From: Roseomonas aerilata DSM 19363 | GTDB lineage: Bacteria > Pseudomonadota > Alphaproteobacteria > Acetobacterales > Acetobacteraceae | Reading direction: 5' to 3' | NCBI RefSeq assembly: GCF_000711725.1 | Contig: NZ_JONP01000007.1 | Location: 62,001-126,000 of the forward strand | DNA length: 64,000 nt | Shown here: positions 54,772 through 64,000 of the stretch, piece by piece | Numbering within the stretch: position 1 is the first letter of the stretch | Layout: every line of letters starts with the position of its first letter | Notes under the pieces: generated by a model | The model's database searches: none | Told to the model about the DNA's origin: nothing | Seen by the model: the letters and a program-made list of their open reading frames with translations, nothing else | Made by a program: the position numbers and the translations under genes

Positions 54772-57700
54772 ATGCCCGACGACCTGAGACCGGCAAGCCA
54801 GCCCGGACCGTCCGGCGGGAGCCCGGGCCCAGAGCGGGAGGAGGGAATGCGCGCGGCCCTTCTGGCGGAGGCGGTGGCGGCGCTCGGGCGGATGGCGCCG
54901 GGACTGCCGCCGGCGGCCGCCGAGCTGCTACGCGGCCTTGGCGCGGCGATTCCGCTGGAGGAACTGGCGGGCCTCGCGCCCGAGGATCTGGCGGCCGAGG
55001 CGGCCTCGCTGTTCGCCGTGATCGACGGGCGGCGACCGGGGGCGGCGGCGCTGCGGCTGACGCCCCCGCGGGCCGACGGGCGGGGCGGCGCCGTCGCGGA
55101 GATCGCGAGCGAGGACATGCCCTTCCTGGTGGAGAGCGCGCTGGCCGCGCTCACGCGCGGGGGGCGGGGGGTGCGGCGGCTGCTGCATCCGGTTCTCTCG
55201 GTGCGGCGGGACCCGGCGGGGCGGGTGCGGGCGATCGGGCCGGCCGAGCCGGGCGGGCCAAACGAGAGCGTCATGCGGATCGAGATCGCGCCCGCCGGCC
55301 CCGGCCGGGCGGCGCCGGCGGACTGGCCGGCGGTGGAGGCGCTGCTGCGCCAGGCGCTGGACGAGGTGCGGCTGGCGGTCGGCGATTTCGCGCCGGTACT
55401 CGAGCGGCTGGTGACGGCGGAGCTGGAGGTCTCGGCCGCGCCCGACGGCGCCGAGGCGGCCGCCTTCCTGCGCTGGCTGGCCGAGGACAACTTTGTCTTC
55501 CTCGGGCACCGGGTGCTGCGGATGCCGCCCGGCGGGCCGGTGACGGTGGAGGACGGGCTCGGACTGCTCCGGGACGAATCGGTGCCGCTGTTCGACGCGC
55601 TGCGCGACCTTTCCGCCGTGACCGGGCCCGTGCGGGCGGCGCTCACGCAGCCCGTGGCCCTGGCGGTGGCCAAGGCGAACCTGCGGCTGCTGGTGCACCG
55701 GCCGAGCCACGCGGACGTGGTGGCCACGCGCATCTTCGGCGCGGACGGCGCGGTGGTGGGGCTGCGGCTGTTCATGGGGCTCTTCGCGGCGACGGCCTAT
55801 AATCGCAACCCGCGCTCCATCCCCTGGCTGGCGCCGAAGGTGCGGCGGGTGCTGGCGGCCTCGGGCGCGGCGCCGGACAGCCACGACGCGCGGGCCTTCC
55901 AGTCCATCCTCGACACCTGGCCGCGGGACGAGCTGTTCCAGGCGGAGGAGGGGGAGATCCTGGAGGGCGCGCGGCGGGCGCTGGACCTTGCGATCCGGCC
56001 GCGCCCGGCGCTGGTGCTGCGGCGCGACCCTTTCGAGCGCTTCGTCTCGGCCATCGTGTGGTTCCCGCGGGAGGTCTTCGACACGCGCACGCGAGAGCGG
56101 GTGGGGCGGCTTCTGGCCGCGGCCTTCGGCGGGCGGCTCTCGGCCTTCTATATCGCGATCGGCGACACGCCGCTGGCGCGGGTTCACTACGTGATCGGCA
56201 CCGATCCCGGCACGGTCCTTTCGCCCGATCCGGCGGTGCTGGAGCGGGCGGTGGCGCAGGCCGCGCGGCGCTTCCCGGAGGCGCTGGGCGAGGCGCTGGC
56301 GGAGGCGGCCGGGGAGGCCGAGGGGGCACGTCTGGCGGCGCGCTGGGCGGAGGCCTTCCCGCCCTCCTACGCGGAGGAGATGACGGCGGCGCAGGCGGTG
56401 GCGGACCTGCGGCTGGCCGAGGCGGCGCTGGTGGCCGGGCGGCCGGTGGCGAGTGTTTCGCGCATTCCCGGCGAGGGGCCGCGGCGGCTGGCGCTGCGGC
56501 TGGCCGCGCCGGGCGGGCCGCTGCCACTGGCCGACGCGCTGCCGCTGTTCGAGAGCCTCGACCTGCGGGCGATCGAGGAGCAGCCCTGGCGGCTATGCCC
56601 GGCGGGCGCGGGGCCGGTGGTGCTGCACCTCTTCGCGCTGGAGGCGGGGACGGAGGCGGCCGAGGATCGCTTCGACGAGCTGCTGGACGCGCTCTCCGCG
56701 CTGCTGGAGGGGCGGGCCGAGGTCGATGGCTTCAACCGCCTGGCTCTGCGGGCGGGGATCACCTGGCGGGAGGCCTGGCTGCTGCGGGCGGTGTTCCGCT
56801 GGTGCAAGCAGGTGGGCTTCGCCTTCCCGCAGCCGGCGGTGGAGGGGGCGCTGGCGGCGGTGCCGGAGGCGGCGCGGATCCTCGTCGCGCTGTTCAGGGC
56901 GCGCTTCGATCCGGACGCGGCGGACCGCGCGGCGGACGAGGCGAAGGCCGCCGCGGAATGGACGGCGCTGATGGAGGGGATCGCGGACCCGGACACGGAC
57001 CGCATTCTCTCGCGGCTGCGGACCGCGCTCGATGCGGTGGTGCGGACGAACTACTTCCAGGAGAAGTCCTATCTCTCGCTGAAGATCGAGAGCGCGCGTG
57101 CCGGCGAGATGCCGGACCCGCGGCCCTGGCGGGAGATCTTCGTCTCGGCGACGCATATGGAGGGCTGCCATTTGCGCGCCGGGCCCGTCGCGCGCGGCGG
57201 CATCCGCTGGTCCGACCGGCGCGAGGATTTCCGGACGGAGATCCTCGGGCTGATGAAGGCGCAGCGGCTGAAGAACGTCATCATCGTGCCGACGGGCGCG
57301 AAGGGCGGCTTCATCCTCAAGGGGAACGTGCCGCCGGCCTCGGACCGCGAGGCTTTCATGGCGGCGGGGATCGCGGCCTACAGGACGCTGATCCGCGCGA
57401 TGCTGGACGTGACGGACAACTACGGGGCCGACGGAAGCGTGGTGCCGCCCGATCGCGTGGTGCGGCGGGACGGGGACGATCCCTACATCGTCGCGGCCGC
57501 GGACAAGGGGACGGCGACCTTCTCCGACATCGCGAACGGGTTGTCGGCGGAATACGGCTTCTGGCTGGGGGATGCCTTCGCCTCCGGCGGGTCGGCGGGA
57601 TACGACCACAAGGAAATGGGGATCACCGCCAAGGGTGCCTGGGTGATGATCGCGCGGCATTTCGCGGAGATGGGGCGCGACATTCAGGCCGAGCCCTTCA

Positions 57701-59463
57701 CCTGCGCGGGCGTGGGCGACATGTCCGGCGACGTCTTCGGCAACGGGCTGCTGATCTCGCGCCAGACGCGGCTGGTCGCGGCCTTCGACCACCGGCACAT
57801 CTTCATCGACCCCGATCCGGATCCCGAGAGCTCCTTCGAGGAGCGGGCGCGGCTCTTCGCGCTGCCGCGTTCCTCCTGGGCGGATTACGACGTGCGGCTG
57901 GTGAGCGAGGGCGGGGGCGTGTTCCCGCGCAATGCGCGCTTCATCCCGCTTTCGCCGCAGGCGCGGGCGCTGCTGGGCATCGAGGAGGAGCGGCCGGAGC
58001 CCGCCGCCGTGATGCGCGCGATCCTGAGGGCGGAGGTGGATCTTCTCTACTTCGGGGGGATCGGGACCTATGTGAAGGCGGCGACGGAAAGCCAGGCGGA
58101 AGCCGGGGACCGCGCGAACGATGCGCTGCGCATCGATGGCGGGGAGATCCGCGCGCGCGTGGTGGGCGAGGGCGCGAACCTTGCCGTGACGCAGGCAGGA
58201 AGGATCGAGGCCGCGCGCAACGGCGTCGCGATCGACACGGACGCGCTGGACAACTCCGCGGGCGTCAGCACCTCCGACCACGAGGTGAACATCAAGATCC
58301 TGCTCGCGGAAGCCGAGCGCGGCGGGGCGCTGACGCGGCGGCAGCGGGACGACCTGCTGGAATCGATGACCGACGAGGTGGCCGCGCTGGTGCTGGCGGA
58401 CAATGCCGCGCAGTTCGGCGCGCTTTCCCTGGAGCAGGCGGCGGGGGCGGAGGCGCTGCCGGCCCAGGCGGCGCTGATGGTGCGGCTGGAAGGGGCGGGG
58501 CTGCTGGATCGCGCCGTTCTCGGCCTGCCCTCGGCCGCGCGGATGGCGGAGCGGATCGGGGCGGGGGACGCGCTGACGCGGCCGGAGATCGCGGCGCTGC
58601 TGCCCGTCGCGAAGCTGTGGCTGACGGATGCGGTGGAGGAGGGCGCGCTGGCGGACGACCCGGCCTTCCTGCCATTGCTGCGCGGCTACTTCCCGCATCC
58701 CCTACAGGAGCGCTTTCCGGCGCCGATCGAGGGGCACCGGCTGCGGCGGAACCTTGTCGCGACGATGCTGGCGAATGCGGCGGCCAACCGGCTGGGGCCG
58801 GCAGGGGTGTCGCGGCTGGCGGCGGAGGCGGACGGGGCCGCGGTGGCGCGGGCGGCCTGGTTGGCGGACCGGCTCTTCGGGATCGGGGCGGCGGAGGACT
58901 CGCTCGATGCCGCGCCGGTGCCGCCCGAGACGCGGCGCGCGGCGCTGCTCGTGCTTCGCCGGCTGCACGAGGATGCGGCGCGGGCGCTTCTGGGCGACAC
59001 GGCGCCGCTGGCCGAGGTGGAGGCGCTGCTGCGGCCGGGGGTGGAGGCGCTGATCGCCGCCGTGCCGGTGCCGCGCGATTCGCCCCTTCCGGAGGGAGCG
59101 GCGCGGCTGGTGGCGGGGGCGGGTCCGCTCTCGGCCGCGATCGGAATCGTGCGGCTGGCGGCGGGGGCCGGGGTGGACCCCGGGCGGGCGGCGGCGACCT
59201 GGGATGCGGCGGGGCGCGACTTCGGGTTGGAGGCGCTGCGCTCCGCGGCGCTGGCCGCCCCGGCGCCGGGGGCCTTCGGTCCGCGCGCGCGGGCGGCGCT
59301 GCTGGAGGACCTGGGCGCGTTCCAGGCACGGCTGGCGCGCGCGGCGCTGGCCGGACAGCCGGTGGCGCCGCCGGCGGAGGCGGTGCGGCTGGCGCGGGAG
59401 GCGGCGGGGCTGGGCGAGCTGTCGGCTGTCTCGGTCGCGCTGCGCGCGCTGGAACGGGCGTGA
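54772..59463 (+). CDS. Large NAD-specific glutamate dehydrogenase
   Basis: The protein deaminates glutamate to 2-oxoglutarate with NAD. It has 1563 residues and belongs to the 180-kDa class (L-GDH; gdhB-like), with a long N-terminal regulatory region, a central catalytic domain and a C-terminal region. The catalytic block GGIRWSDRREDFRTEILGLMKAQRLKNV and VPTGAKGGF are present, then DKGTATFSDIAN, GYDHKEMGITAKGAWV and GVGDMSGDVFGNG. The start at 54772 follows AGGAGGAGAG. The longer upstream frame reads through repeats and is not coding. Confidence 0.95.
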   Translation: MPDDLRPASQPGPSGGSPGPEREEGMRAALLAEAVAALGRMAPGLPPAAAELLRGLGAAIPLEELAGLAPEDLAAEAASLFAVIDGRRPGAAALRLTPPRADGRGGAVAEIASEDMPFLVESALAALTRGGRGVRRLLHPVLSVRRDPAGRVRAIGPAEPGGPNESVMRIEIAPAGPGRAAPADWPAVEALLRQALDEVRLAVGDFAPVLERLVTAELEVSAAPDGAEAAAFLRWLAEDNFVFLGHRVLRMPPGGPVTVEDGLGLLRDESVPLFDALRDLSAVTGPVRAALTQPVALAVAKANLRLLVHRPSHADVVATRIFGADGAVVGLRLFMGLFAATAYNRNPRSIPWLAPKVRRVLAASGAAPDSHDARAFQSILDTWPRDELFQAEEGEILEGARRALDLAIRPRPALVLRRDPFERFVSAIVWFPREVFDTRTRERVGRLLAAAFGGRLSAFYIAIGDTPLARVHYVIGTDPGTVLSPDPAVLERAVAQAARRFPEALGEALAEAAGEAEGARLAARWAEAFPPSYAEEMTAAQAVADLRLAEAALVAGRPVASVSRIPGEGPRRLALRLAAPGGPLPLADALPLFESLDLRAIEEQPWRLCPAGAGPVVLHLFALEAGTEAAEDRFDELLDALSALLEGRAEVDGFNRLALRAGITWREAWLLRAVFRWCKQVGFAFPQPAVEGALAAVPEAARILVALFRARFDPDAADRAADEAKAAAEWTALMEGIADPDTDRILSRLRTALDAVVRTNYFQEKSYLSLKIESARAGEMPDPRPWREIFVSATHMEGCHLRAGPVARGGIRWSDRREDFRTEILGLMKAQRLKNVIIVPTGAKGGFILKGNVPPASDREAFMAAGIAAYRTLIRAMLDVTDNYGADGSVVPPDRVVRRDGDDPYIVAAADKGTATFSDIANGLSAEYGFWLGDAFASGGSAGYDHKEMGITAKGAWVMIARHFAEMGRDIQAEPFTCAGVGDMSGDVFGNGLLISRQTRLVAAFDHRHIFIDPDPDPESSFEERARLFALPRSSWADYDVRLVSEGGGVFPRNARFIPLSPQARALLGIEEERPEPAAVMRAILRAEVDLLYFGGIGTYVKAATESQAEAGDRANDALRIDGGEIRARVVGEGANLAVTQAGRIEAARNGVAIDTDALDNSAGVSTSDHEVNIKILLAEAERGGALTRRQRDDLLESMTDEVAALVLADNAAQFGALSLEQAAGAEALPAQAALMVRLEGAGLLDRAVLGLPSAARMAERIGAGDALTRPEIAALLPVAKLWLTDAVEEGALADDPAFLPLLRGYFPHPLQERFPAPIEGHRLRRNLVATMLANAAANRLGPAGVSRLAAEADGAAVARAAWLADRLFGIGAAEDSLDAAPVPPETRRAALLVLRRLHEDAARALLGDTAPLAEVEALLRPGVEALIAAVPVPRDSPLPEGAARLVAGAGPLSAAIGIVRLAAGAGVDPGRAAATWDAAGRDFGLEALRSAALAAPAPGAFGPRARAALLEDLGAFQARLARAALAGQPVAPPAEAVRLAREAAGLGELSAVSVALRALERA

Positions 59464-59545
59464 GCCCGCCGCGAGGGCTGCGCCGCCGCGGCAGGGAGGA
59501 TGATGCGGGAGCCGGCTGGGGTGCCGCCTTCCCGGTCTCCTGCCG

Positions 59546-60790
59546 ATGACGCGCCGGGAACTCGCCTGGTCGCTCTACGACTGGGCGAACAGCGCCTTTC
59601 CCACGGTGGTCACCACCTTCGTGATCGCGACCTGGTTCGCCCAGGCGGTCGCGCCCGATCCGGTTTCCGGGCAGGCGATGTGGGGGTGGATGCAGACGGT
59701 GGCGGGGCTGGGCATCGCCTTCCTCTCGCCGGTGCTGGGCGCGGTGGCAGACGCCGGGGGGCGGCGGCGGCTGATGCTGGCGCTCTGCACCGCCGCGACC
59801 GCCGTTTTCACCGGGGCGATCTGGTTCGCGCGGCCGGAGGCGGAATGGGCCTTCTACGCGCTGGCCTGCGTGGGGCTGGCGACGGTGGCCTTCGAGGTGG
59901 GCACGGTTTTCTACAACGCGATGCTGCCGGACGTGACGGTGCCCGCGCGCATCGGGCGGGTTTCCGGCCTGGCCTGGGGGCTGGGCTATGCGGGGGGGCT
60001 GTGCTGCCTCGTGCTGTGCCTGTTCGGGCTGATCCGGCCCGATCCGGCGCCCTTCGGGCTGGACAAGGCCTCGGGCGAGACGATCCGGGCGACGGCTGTC
60101 TTCGTGGCGGGCTGGCTGCTGCTGTTCGGCTGGCCGGTCATCGCCGCGACGCGGGACCCGCCTGGCACCCGGCCCGGCTGGGCCGCCGCCGCGCGGGCAG
60201 GGCTGCGGGAGCTGCGCGAGGTGCTGCGCGGACTGCCGGCGCGGCCGGACATGCTGCGCTTCCTCATCGCCCGCCTGTTCTACACGGACGGGCTGAACAC
60301 CCTTTTTGCCTTCGGGGCGATCTTCGCCGCCGGCGTGCACGGAATGGCGTTCCAAGAGGTGCTCGTCTTCGGGATCGCGATGAATGTCTCGGCCGGGATC
60401 GGCGCGGCGCTGGGCGGGCTGGTGGAGGACCGCGTGGGGTCGAAGCGGATGGTGCTGCTCTCGCTCGCGGCCCTCGTGGTGATCGGCCTCGCGCTCGTGC
60501 TCGTGGAGAGCGCCTCGGCCTTCTGGGGGTTGGCGCTGGTGCTGGGGCTGTTCTTCGGGCCGGCCCAGGCGGCGTCGCGCACGCTGATGGCGCGTCTGGC
60601 GCCGGCGGAGGAGATGGCGGCGCATTTTGGGCTCTTCGCGCTGTCCGGGCGGATCACGGGGTTCCTGGGGCCGGCGGTGCTGGCGGCGGTGACGCAGGCG
60701 AGCGGGAGCCAGCGGCTGGGCATGGCAACGACGGCCGGGTTCATGGCGGTGGGGGCTGTGCTGCTGCTGGGGGTGCGGGAGCGGCGGTAG
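59546..60790 (+). CDS. MFS transporter, UMF1 (Atg22-like) family
   Basis: This 414-residue protein has twelve helices. The N-terminal signature WSLYDWANSAFPTVVTTFV and GRRRLMLALC identify the UMF1 branch, related to fungal Atg22 amino-acid exporters. The substrate in bacteria is unknown. Repeat J follows 28 bases after the stop. Confidence 0.9.
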   Translation: MTRRELAWSLYDWANSAFPTVVTTFVIATWFAQAVAPDPVSGQAMWGWMQTVAGLGIAFLSPVLGAVADAGGRRRLMLALCTAATAVFTGAIWFARPEAEWAFYALACVGLATVAFEVGTVFYNAMLPDVTVPARIGRVSGLAWGLGYAGGLCCLVLCLFGLIRPDPAPFGLDKASGETIRATAVFVAGWLLLFGWPVIAATRDPPGTRPGWAAAARAGLRELREVLRGLPARPDMLRFLIARLFYTDGLNTLFAFGAIFAAGVHGMAFQEVLVFGIAMNVSAGIGAALGGLVEDRVGSKRMVLLSLAALVVIGLALVLVESASAFWGLALVLGLFFGPAQAASRTLMARLAPAEEMAAHFGLFALSGRITGFLGPAVLAAVTQASGSQRLGMATTAGFMAVGAVLLLGVRERR

Positions 60791-60818
60791 GGCGCAGGCT
60801 AGCTCGGTGCTGGTGACT

Positions 60819-61060
60819 CTGGAGAGGGCGCTGCCCTCTCCAGGCCTCACCCGCCAAGGGCCTGAGGCCCTTGGATCCCCGTCTGGCTGACGCGGACGCG
60901 GTGATCGGGGGCCGGCGCTTCTTGCGATGCCCTTCCTGAGCGTGTCATCGCCTCGGGTCTACGACCCGAGGCGCACCGGCCGCTGAGTGACTCCAGCCTG
61001 AAGAAAAAGATGATGGTGAGGGGTCCGGGGAGAGGAAGAATTCCTTCTTCCTCTCCCCGG
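60819..61060 (-). repeat. Four-hairpin repeat, copy J (long form)
   Basis: H4 (60819-60829 / 60833-60843), H3, the extra segment shared with copy A, H2 and a perfect H1 (61025-61040 / 61045-61060). It lies between convergent genes with H1 near the DUF2332 gene stop. Confidence 0.93.
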
Positions 61061-61079
61061 GGTCATCAGCGTCGGCAGG

Positions 61080-62174
61080 TCAGGACAAAGGCTCCGCCCT
61101 ATCAGCGGAACCCAGCCATTCCAGTGCCTCAGCGTGGGTGTCGCCGAGGGCGAGGACGCGTTCCTTCCCGCCGGGCCAGAGGGTGAGGCGCAGGCTGCCG
61201 CGCTCGCCGAAAGCGGGGTCGGCCTCGAAGCGCAGCCATGCGAAGGGCGAGCGTTCCGTCGCGCCCGCGCCGACGCGTGCTGCATGAGCCGCGAGGCGGG
61301 CCACGGTTTCCGCGGGCGCGTATTGGAGGGCGACGGCGTGCACGAGGACGCGCGCCACTCCTTCCTCGCCCCCTTGCGGGTCGAGCGTTTCCTCGGCCCA
61401 TGCCGCGGCGTCGGCGCGCTCGATCCTCGGTGCTTCGGCGGCGGCGAGGTCGATCGCGGCCTCGACGCGGGCGAGCCGGTCGGCCTGGTCGGGCCAGACA
61501 TAGGCTAGGAGGCGCTCGCGGTCCGCTTCCGCCGTGACGTCCAGCGGGTCCAGGTCGCAGCCCTGCCGGCGGAGGATGCGGGGCGCGGGGATGGCAGGGG
61601 GCGGGCCGCCTTGCCAAGCCGGGCGGATGGTGACGGGGGAGCCCGGGCGGCCGGCAGTGACGCCGCCGAGGTGGTGCTCGTAGCGGTCCAGCACGAGGAC
61701 GAGGCCGGCGCTGGCTCCGGCTTCGTGCAGGGCGAGGGGCAGGCCGCCCGTCTCGGCGGCGATGACGAGGAGGCCGGCCATCAGCGGGGCCGAGCGCATC
61801 GGCTCGTTCGTCTGCGGCGGGTGGTCGAGCCAGGGGAGCAGGTCGCTCTCGGCATCGCTCAGGGCCTCGGAGAGGGCTCTTTCGAGCGGAGCGGCCCCGG
61901 GGAGCGGGTGGGGCGGGTAGAGCGCGGCGAGGTGCGGGAGGCGGCCGCGACGGACGAGGGCGTGCAGCCCGGCGGCGAGGCGGAGCGGCACCGAATCGCC
62001 GCGCGCATCGGGCCGCCCGGACCAGCCGAGGACCCGGCGCCCGACCTCGGTGGAGCTGTCGAGCAGGCGGCCGAGGGTCTCGCAGAGGGTGGCGGTGAAG
62101 GGGGATCCGCGTTCGGTGCAGGCGCGGGCCTGGGCGGCGAAGGCCTCGCGAACGGCGGCTTCGGTGCTGGTCAT
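61080..62174 (-). CDS. DUF2332 family protein
   Basis: The 364-residue protein has the DUF2332 patterns: an N-terminal AFAAQARACTERGSPFTATLCETL, TNEPMRSAPLMAGLL, LHEAGASAGLVLVLDRYEH and ALGDTHAEALEWL at the end. The GASAGL segment resembles a nucleotide- or SAM-loop-like turn, and the family is sometimes compared with methyltransferases; activity is not established. The gene is the last of three minus-strand genes. The start MTSTEAA at 62174 was chosen over an upstream ATG in low-complexity sequence. Confidence 0.8.
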   Translation of the reverse strand: MTSTEAAVREAFAAQARACTERGSPFTATLCETLGRLLDSSTEVGRRVLGWSGRPDARGDSVPLRLAAGLHALVRRGRLPHLAALYPPHPLPGAAPLERALSEALSDAESDLLPWLDHPPQTNEPMRSAPLMAGLLVIAAETGGLPLALHEAGASAGLVLVLDRYEHHLGGVTAGRPGSPVTIRPAWQGGPPPAIPAPRILRRQGCDLDPLDVTAEADRERLLAYVWPDQADRLARVEAAIDLAAAEAPRIERADAAAWAEETLDPQGGEEGVARVLVHAVALQYAPAETVARLAAHAARVGAGATERSPFAWLRFEADPAFGERGSLRLTLWPGGKERVLALGDTHAEALEWLGSADRAEPLS

Positions 62175-62211
62175 GGGCCTGCTCCGGCCCCGCCTGCGGG
62201 AGGGAGGCGCT

Positions 62212-62532
62212 TCAGGAGGGGGATCCCTCGTCCACGCGCAGAATCTCGACAATAGGAGGCGAGAGCAGGATGTCGCTGAAGGCCCGCATCCAGTCCTCGC
62301 CCTCCGCGCGGGAGGTCTGGGCGCCCCGGTGGCGCAGCCCTTCCAACTGGTCGAGGCTGGTCAACTCCGCCTCGAACTGGAGACCGGGGCCGCCCTGGCC
62401 GCGGGTGAGGGGCACCAGCAGGCGCGCCTTGAGGCCGGCGGCACGGGTGGCCTCCACCTCGCGGCGGATGAAGTCCATCGCCTGCTGCCGGTTGGCGGGC
62501 AGCACGTCGTAGGAAAACCGGGCGATGAACAT
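62212..62532 (-). CDS. Small protein, possible ferredoxin-like (ABM/NIPSNAP-type) fold
   Basis: The 106-residue protein starts MFIARFSYDVLPANRQQAMDF and continues with alternating strands and helices (RLLVPLTRGQGGPGLQFEAEL), suggesting a dimeric alpha-beta barrel. An AGGAGG lies eight bases before the ATG. The family assignment is tentative; it is probably co-transcribed with DUF2332. Confidence 0.6.
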   Translation of the reverse strand: MFIARFSYDVLPANRQQAMDFIRREVEATRAAGLKARLLVPLTRGQGGPGLQFEAELTSLDQLEGLRHRGAQTSRAEGEDWMRAFSDILLSPPIVEILRVDEGSPS

Positions 62533-62598
62533 CGCGTGCCTCCTGGGCTGGGTCGCTTCGGGCCGGGGCGGCCGAGGGGTTAGATGCGGCGGGAAGGG

Positions 62599-62769
62599 TC
62601 AGCGGCCGCCTGGCCCGACGCCCGGCCCGCCTGGACGGGCGCCGTTCTGGCGGCGGGCGGCCATCTGGCGGCGGATGCTCTCGGCGAGGGCGCGCATTCG
62701 CTCAAGCACCTTTCGGCCGCTTCCATCGGCAGGCGGGCGGCCCTTGCCGGCGCTGTCGGGCTTTGCCAC
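62599..62769 (-). CDS. 56-residue basic protein, unannotated small gene
   Basis: A GTG at 62769 with GGAGG six bases upstream opens a frame reading MAKPDSAGKGRPPADGSG, then a basic helix (KVLERMRALAESIRRQMAARR) and a Gly/Pro tail to a TGA at 62599. Third positions show the strong G/C preference of neighbouring genes, and the helix is amphipathic. No family was recognised. It lies upstream of, and in line with, the next two minus-strand genes. The rest of the gap 62770-62986 is featureless. Confidence 0.5.
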   Translation of the reverse strand: MAKPDSAGKGRPPADGSGRKVLERMRALAESIRRQMAARRQNGARPGGPGVGPGGR

Positions 62770-62986
62770 GGCATCCCTCCGCGTGTTCCGATCGAGAGAA
62801 CGCTGCGGCGGCGATAGGGGATGCCTTGCCGGTGGCCTTTATGAGGGGTGGGCATGGGGAGGCGGGCCCCTGGGGAGGAGGAATCGCCCTCGCTGCCGCG
62901 AGCCGTGGTGGGGCGGTCGGGCCTTTCGCCCGCCTGAAGCCGCGGTCTATGCTTTGCCCAGAGAGAAACGATCCAGGAGAATGGCG

Positions 62987-63961
62987 ATGGGAAACATCCC
63001 GCGTCGGGGCTTGTTCGCGGCGGGCATGGTGCTGGCGGCGCCGCGTCTGGCGGTTGCGCAGGCGGGCCAGCAGCTGGCAATCGCCACGGGCACCACGGGG
63101 GGCGTCTACTACCCGCTGGGTGGCGCGCTCGCGAACCTCATCTCCCGCCAGATGCCAGGCATGTCCGCCACGGTGGAGGTGACGGGCGGGTCCGTCGGCA
63201 ACCTGCAGCTCCTCGGCGCAAACCGGGTGGGGCTGATCTTCACGCAGGTGGACGCCGCGGTGGACGCGATCCGCGGGAATGACCGCTTCCGCGGGCGGCC
63301 GGTGCCGGCGCGGGCGATCGCGGTGATCTACACCAACCGCATGCAGGCGGTGACGGTGGCGAGCACCGGCATCAAGTCGATCCCCGACATGAAGGGCAAG
63401 CGCGTCTCGACGGGCGCGCCGGGCTCGGCGACCGAGGTGATGGCGCTGCGGCTGATCGAGGCGGCGGGGCTCGACCCCGCGAAGGACTTCCGCGCGCGCG
63501 AGCGGCTCTCGCCGGCGGAATCGACGAATGCCGTAAAGGACGGGAAGCTCGACGCCTACTTCTTCGTGTCCGGCATTCCGACGAGCGCGATCACCGATCT
63601 CGGCGCGAGCCCGGGCGTGCAGATCCAGATGATCGACCACGACAACTACACCGCGAAGATCGTCGAGAAGTACGGGCCGGTCTATTTCAACGAGGTGATC
63701 CCCGCGAACACCTATCCGGGGCAGACGACCGATAACAAGCAAATGTCGGTGGCCAATGTGCTGGCGGTGCGCGAGGACATGCCGGCCGATATGGTGACGA
63801 GCCTGCTGAAGCTGACCTGGGAAGGGCGCGAGGACCTGGCGCGCACCCATGCGGAGGCGCGTAACTTCAAGCTGGAAGGACAGAAGACGGCGGCGGCGGG
63901 CATCCCGTGGCACCCGGCGGCGGAAGCCTATTGGCGCTCGGTCGGCGCGACGCTCGCCTGA
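62987..63961 (+). CDS. TAXI-family TRAP transporter substrate-binding protein
   Basis: The 324-residue protein has a signal peptide (RRGLFAAGMVLAAPRLAVAQ). TAXI motifs are LAIATGTTGGVYYPLGGALAN, VGNLQLLGANRVGLIFTQVD, MKGKRVSTGAPGSATEV and ANVLAVREDMP. It binds a small acid in the periplasm and hands it to a TRAP permease, which probably begins at the next ATG. The start at 62987 lies at proper distance from AGGAGA; 62981 is an alternative. Confidence 0.93.
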   Translation: MGNIPRRGLFAAGMVLAAPRLAVAQAGQQLAIATGTTGGVYYPLGGALANLISRQMPGMSATVEVTGGSVGNLQLLGANRVGLIFTQVDAAVDAIRGNDRFRGRPVPARAIAVIYTNRMQAVTVASTGIKSIPDMKGKRVSTGAPGSATEVMALRLIEAAGLDPAKDFRARERLSPAESTNAVKDGKLDAYFFVSGIPTSAITDLGASPGVQIQMIDHDNYTAKIVEKYGPVYFNEVIPANTYPGQTTDNKQMSVANVLAVREDMPADMVTSLLKLTWEGREDLARTHAEARNFKLEGQKTAAAGIPWHPAAEAYWRSVGATLA

Positions 63962-64000
63962 TGCGCCGCGAGGAGGTGGCGGTACCCTCCGACGGGCCGG
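63961..64000 (+). CDS. Start of next gene, probably TRAP permease (partial)
   Basis: An ATG at 63961 overlaps the TAXI gene stop (TGATG) and reads MRREEVAVPSDGP to the window edge. TAXI genes are usually followed by a fused TRAP permease gene. Only 13 codons are visible, so the identity rests on context. Confidence 0.4.
   Translation, partial: MRREEVAVPSDGP

Noticed and set aside
56058-59549. A 1163-codon open frame inside the glutamate dehydrogenase gene
   Set aside because: It is Gly/Ala/Arg-rich and out of frame with a gene that has clear catalytic motifs.

Overview
The window is very GC-rich (roughly 70 percent by eye) bacterial DNA, densely packed, with overlapping stop/start junctions and frequent GTG and TTG starts. 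Gene content and order point to an alphaproteobacterium, most likely Acetobacteraceae (Roseomonas-like; this is inference). Supporting order blocks are TIGR02300 gene-aroA-cmk-rpsA, an MJ0042 zinc-ribbon gene divergent from ftsE-ftsX-DUF218-plsC, pyrF-trpF-(EamA)-trpB-trpA...accD-folC, a 1563-residue NAD-glutamate dehydrogenase, and two TAXI-type TRAP substrate-binding proteins. No rRNA, tRNA, CRISPR array, prophage or complete insertion sequence was seen.

Layout. 1-5 kb: end of an ABC exporter, a pentameric ligand-gated channel-like membrane protein, a DUF2125 protein, ChaC, then an AT-richer gap with DnaA-box-like sites. 5-10 kb: plsC, DUF218, ftsX, ftsE (minus), zinc-ribbon protein and queC (plus). 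10-17 kb: membrane glycosyltransferase-like protein, rpsA, cmk, aroA, a FYDLN-type zinc-ribbon protein, a second DUF218 protein. 17-23 kb: MarR regulator, methyltransferase, a phytanoyl-CoA dioxygenase-like gene that splits a repeat copy, an IalB-like protein, rlmN, a PEP-CTERM protein. 23-27 kb: two tandem radical SAM paralogues facing a GT4 glycosyltransferase. 27-33 kb: TonB siderophore receptor plus PepSY reductase-like protein, a divergent cation/proton antiporter, a CHRD/PEP-CTERM protein and the tail of a second antiporter. 33.3-35.2 kb: a strikingly AT-rich island with one OLD-family ATPase-nuclease. 35-44 kb: a transposase-N-domain-like gene, argG, a membrane protein, PaiB-like, pyrF and the trp genes. 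44-54 kb: Sel1-like and TAXI proteins, the cbpA-cbpM-(degenerate LOV/HWE sensor) operon, accD, folC, an OmpA-like protein and a JmjC-like dioxygenase. 54-64 kb: NAD-glutamate dehydrogenase, a UMF1-type MFS transporter, DUF2332, small proteins, a TAXI protein and the first codons of its probable permease.

The strongest non-genic signal is a family of about 190-240 bp intergenic elements, each with four hairpins in the same order (H1 to H4). There are seven near-complete copies, one degenerate copy that supplies the end of chaC, one copy split by the dioxygenase gene, and one isolated H1 hairpin after the PEP-CTERM gene. H1 mostly abuts gene 3' ends, suggesting a terminator-like role. Strand composition also flips near 38 kb: the plus strand is C-rich to the left and G-rich to the right.
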